DNA from: Williamsia herbipolensis
GTDB lineage: Bacteria; Actinomycetota; Actinomycetes; Mycobacteriales; Mycobacteriaceae
Length of the DNA stretch: 64,000 nucleotides
Assembly (NCBI RefSeq): GCF_000964005.1
Contig: NZ_JXYP01000018.1
Coordinates: 124,001-188,000 of the forward strand
Reading direction: 5' to 3'
Shown piece after piece: positions 63,608-64,000 of the stretch. Numbering within the stretch: the first letter of the stretch is position 1; each line of letters opens with the position of its first letter. The position numbers and the translations under genes were made by a program. Under the pieces are notes generated by a model, which saw only the letters and a program-made list of their open reading frames with translations, was not told the DNA's origin and made no database searches.

Positions 63608-64000
63608 TTGACCATCAAGGTGGCACTGGAACACCGGACGAGCTACTCCTTCGACCGGCCGGTGAAGGTGTATCCCCACGTGGTCCGACTCCGCCCCGCA
63701 CCGCACTCCCGGACCCCGATCGAGGCGTACACGCTCTCCGTCGAGCCGGCCGGTCACTTCGTGAACTGGCAGCAGGACGCATTCGCGAATTATCAGGCGC
63801 GGCTGGTGTTCCCGGAGCCGACGACGTCGCTGAGCATCACCGTGGGTCTGGTCGCCGACCTCACCTCGATCAACCCCTTCGACTTCTTCATCGAGGACTG
63901 GGCCGAGGATTTCGGGTTCACCTATCCCGACGCGATGCGCACCGACCTCGAGGCCTATCTGCGACCGGTCACCGACACCACGCCCGGCCGCCACAGCGTC
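63608..64000 (+). CDS. Transglutaminase-like family protein (5' part only)
   Basis: A frame open to the right edge encodes the beta-sheet N-terminal domain of bacterial transglutaminase-like proteins: VALEHRTSYSFDRPV, VVRLRPAPHSRTPIEAY and NPFDFFIEDWAEDF. The catalytic Cys-His-Asp core lies beyond the window. The start is probably TTG 63608, which yields the family's usual N terminus; GTG 63620 is the alternative. Confidence 0.82.
   Translation, partial: MTIKVALEHRTSYSFDRPVKVYPHVVRLRPAPHSRTPIEAYTLSVEPAGHFVNWQQDAFANYQARLVFPEPTTSLSITVGLVADLTSINPFDFFIEDWAEDFGFTYPDAMRTDLEAYLRPVTDTTPGRHSV

Overview
The window is high-GC actinobacterial DNA. It looks like a mycolic-acid-bearing member of the Mycobacteriales such as Gordonia or a close relative. 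That assignment is inferred from gene order and cell-wall genes (an AftC-type arabinofuranosyltransferase, PI phosphate synthase, PimA and the PIM acyltransferase), not from a marker search. The chromosomal order closely follows the M. tuberculosis Rv2669-Rv2681 and Rv2569-Rv2614 neighbourhoods.

Left arm (1-11,753): a truncated RNase D gene and a DUF3000 gene on the minus strand, then the haem operon hemE-hemY-hemQ on the plus strand. Next come msrB and aftC, a TAP-like lipoprotein, a RibD-like reductase, a ZapE/AFG1 ATPase, a GNAT acetyltransferase, a small conserved protein and an ABM monooxygenase. A palindromic pair of exact DnaA boxes lies at 10,787-10,817. The stretch 11,754-12,684 holds no gene I can support.

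Accessory region (12,685-34,181): a native four-tRNA locus (Gly-GCC, Cys-GCA and Val-GAC on minus, Val-CAC on plus, 20,411-20,993) is flanked on both sides by site-specific integrants that use the two tRNA-Val genes. Element 1 (12,685-20,452, 45-bp att repeats) is a plasmid-like integrative element. It carries a tyrosine integrase, an excisionase-like HTH protein, a PrimPol, a RepA-like ATPase, an iteron-like origin and a membrane-anchored HEPN-like protein, with no transfer genes. Element 2 (20,969-34,181, 24-bp att repeats) is a satellite-like prophage. It carries an integrase, two HTH proteins, a large primase-helicase and both small and large terminase subunits, but no capsid, portal or tail genes. 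At its attL end sits a defence-type cargo: a 312-aa zinc-ribbon protein and a 411-aa ApeA-like HEPN protein.

Right arm (34,182-64,000): a PGPGW membrane protein, then thrS-HIT(Ap4A phosphorylase)-pgsA-patA-pimA, largely with overlapping start and stop codons (phosphatidylinositol mannoside synthesis). It is followed by a small membrane protein, pdxS, a PPM phosphatase, tesB, pdxT, yebC, ruvCAB (Holliday junction), yajC-secD-secF (Sec export), apt, relA (stringent response), a cyclophilin-like protein, an MBL hydrolase, hisS, a DUF885 peptidase, a YpfJ-type metallopeptidase, aspS, a DUF389 membrane protein and the start of a transglutaminase-family gene. A 21-bp repeat array lies at 59,556-59,799. 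All functional statements rest on reading motifs and gene order; no database search was run.
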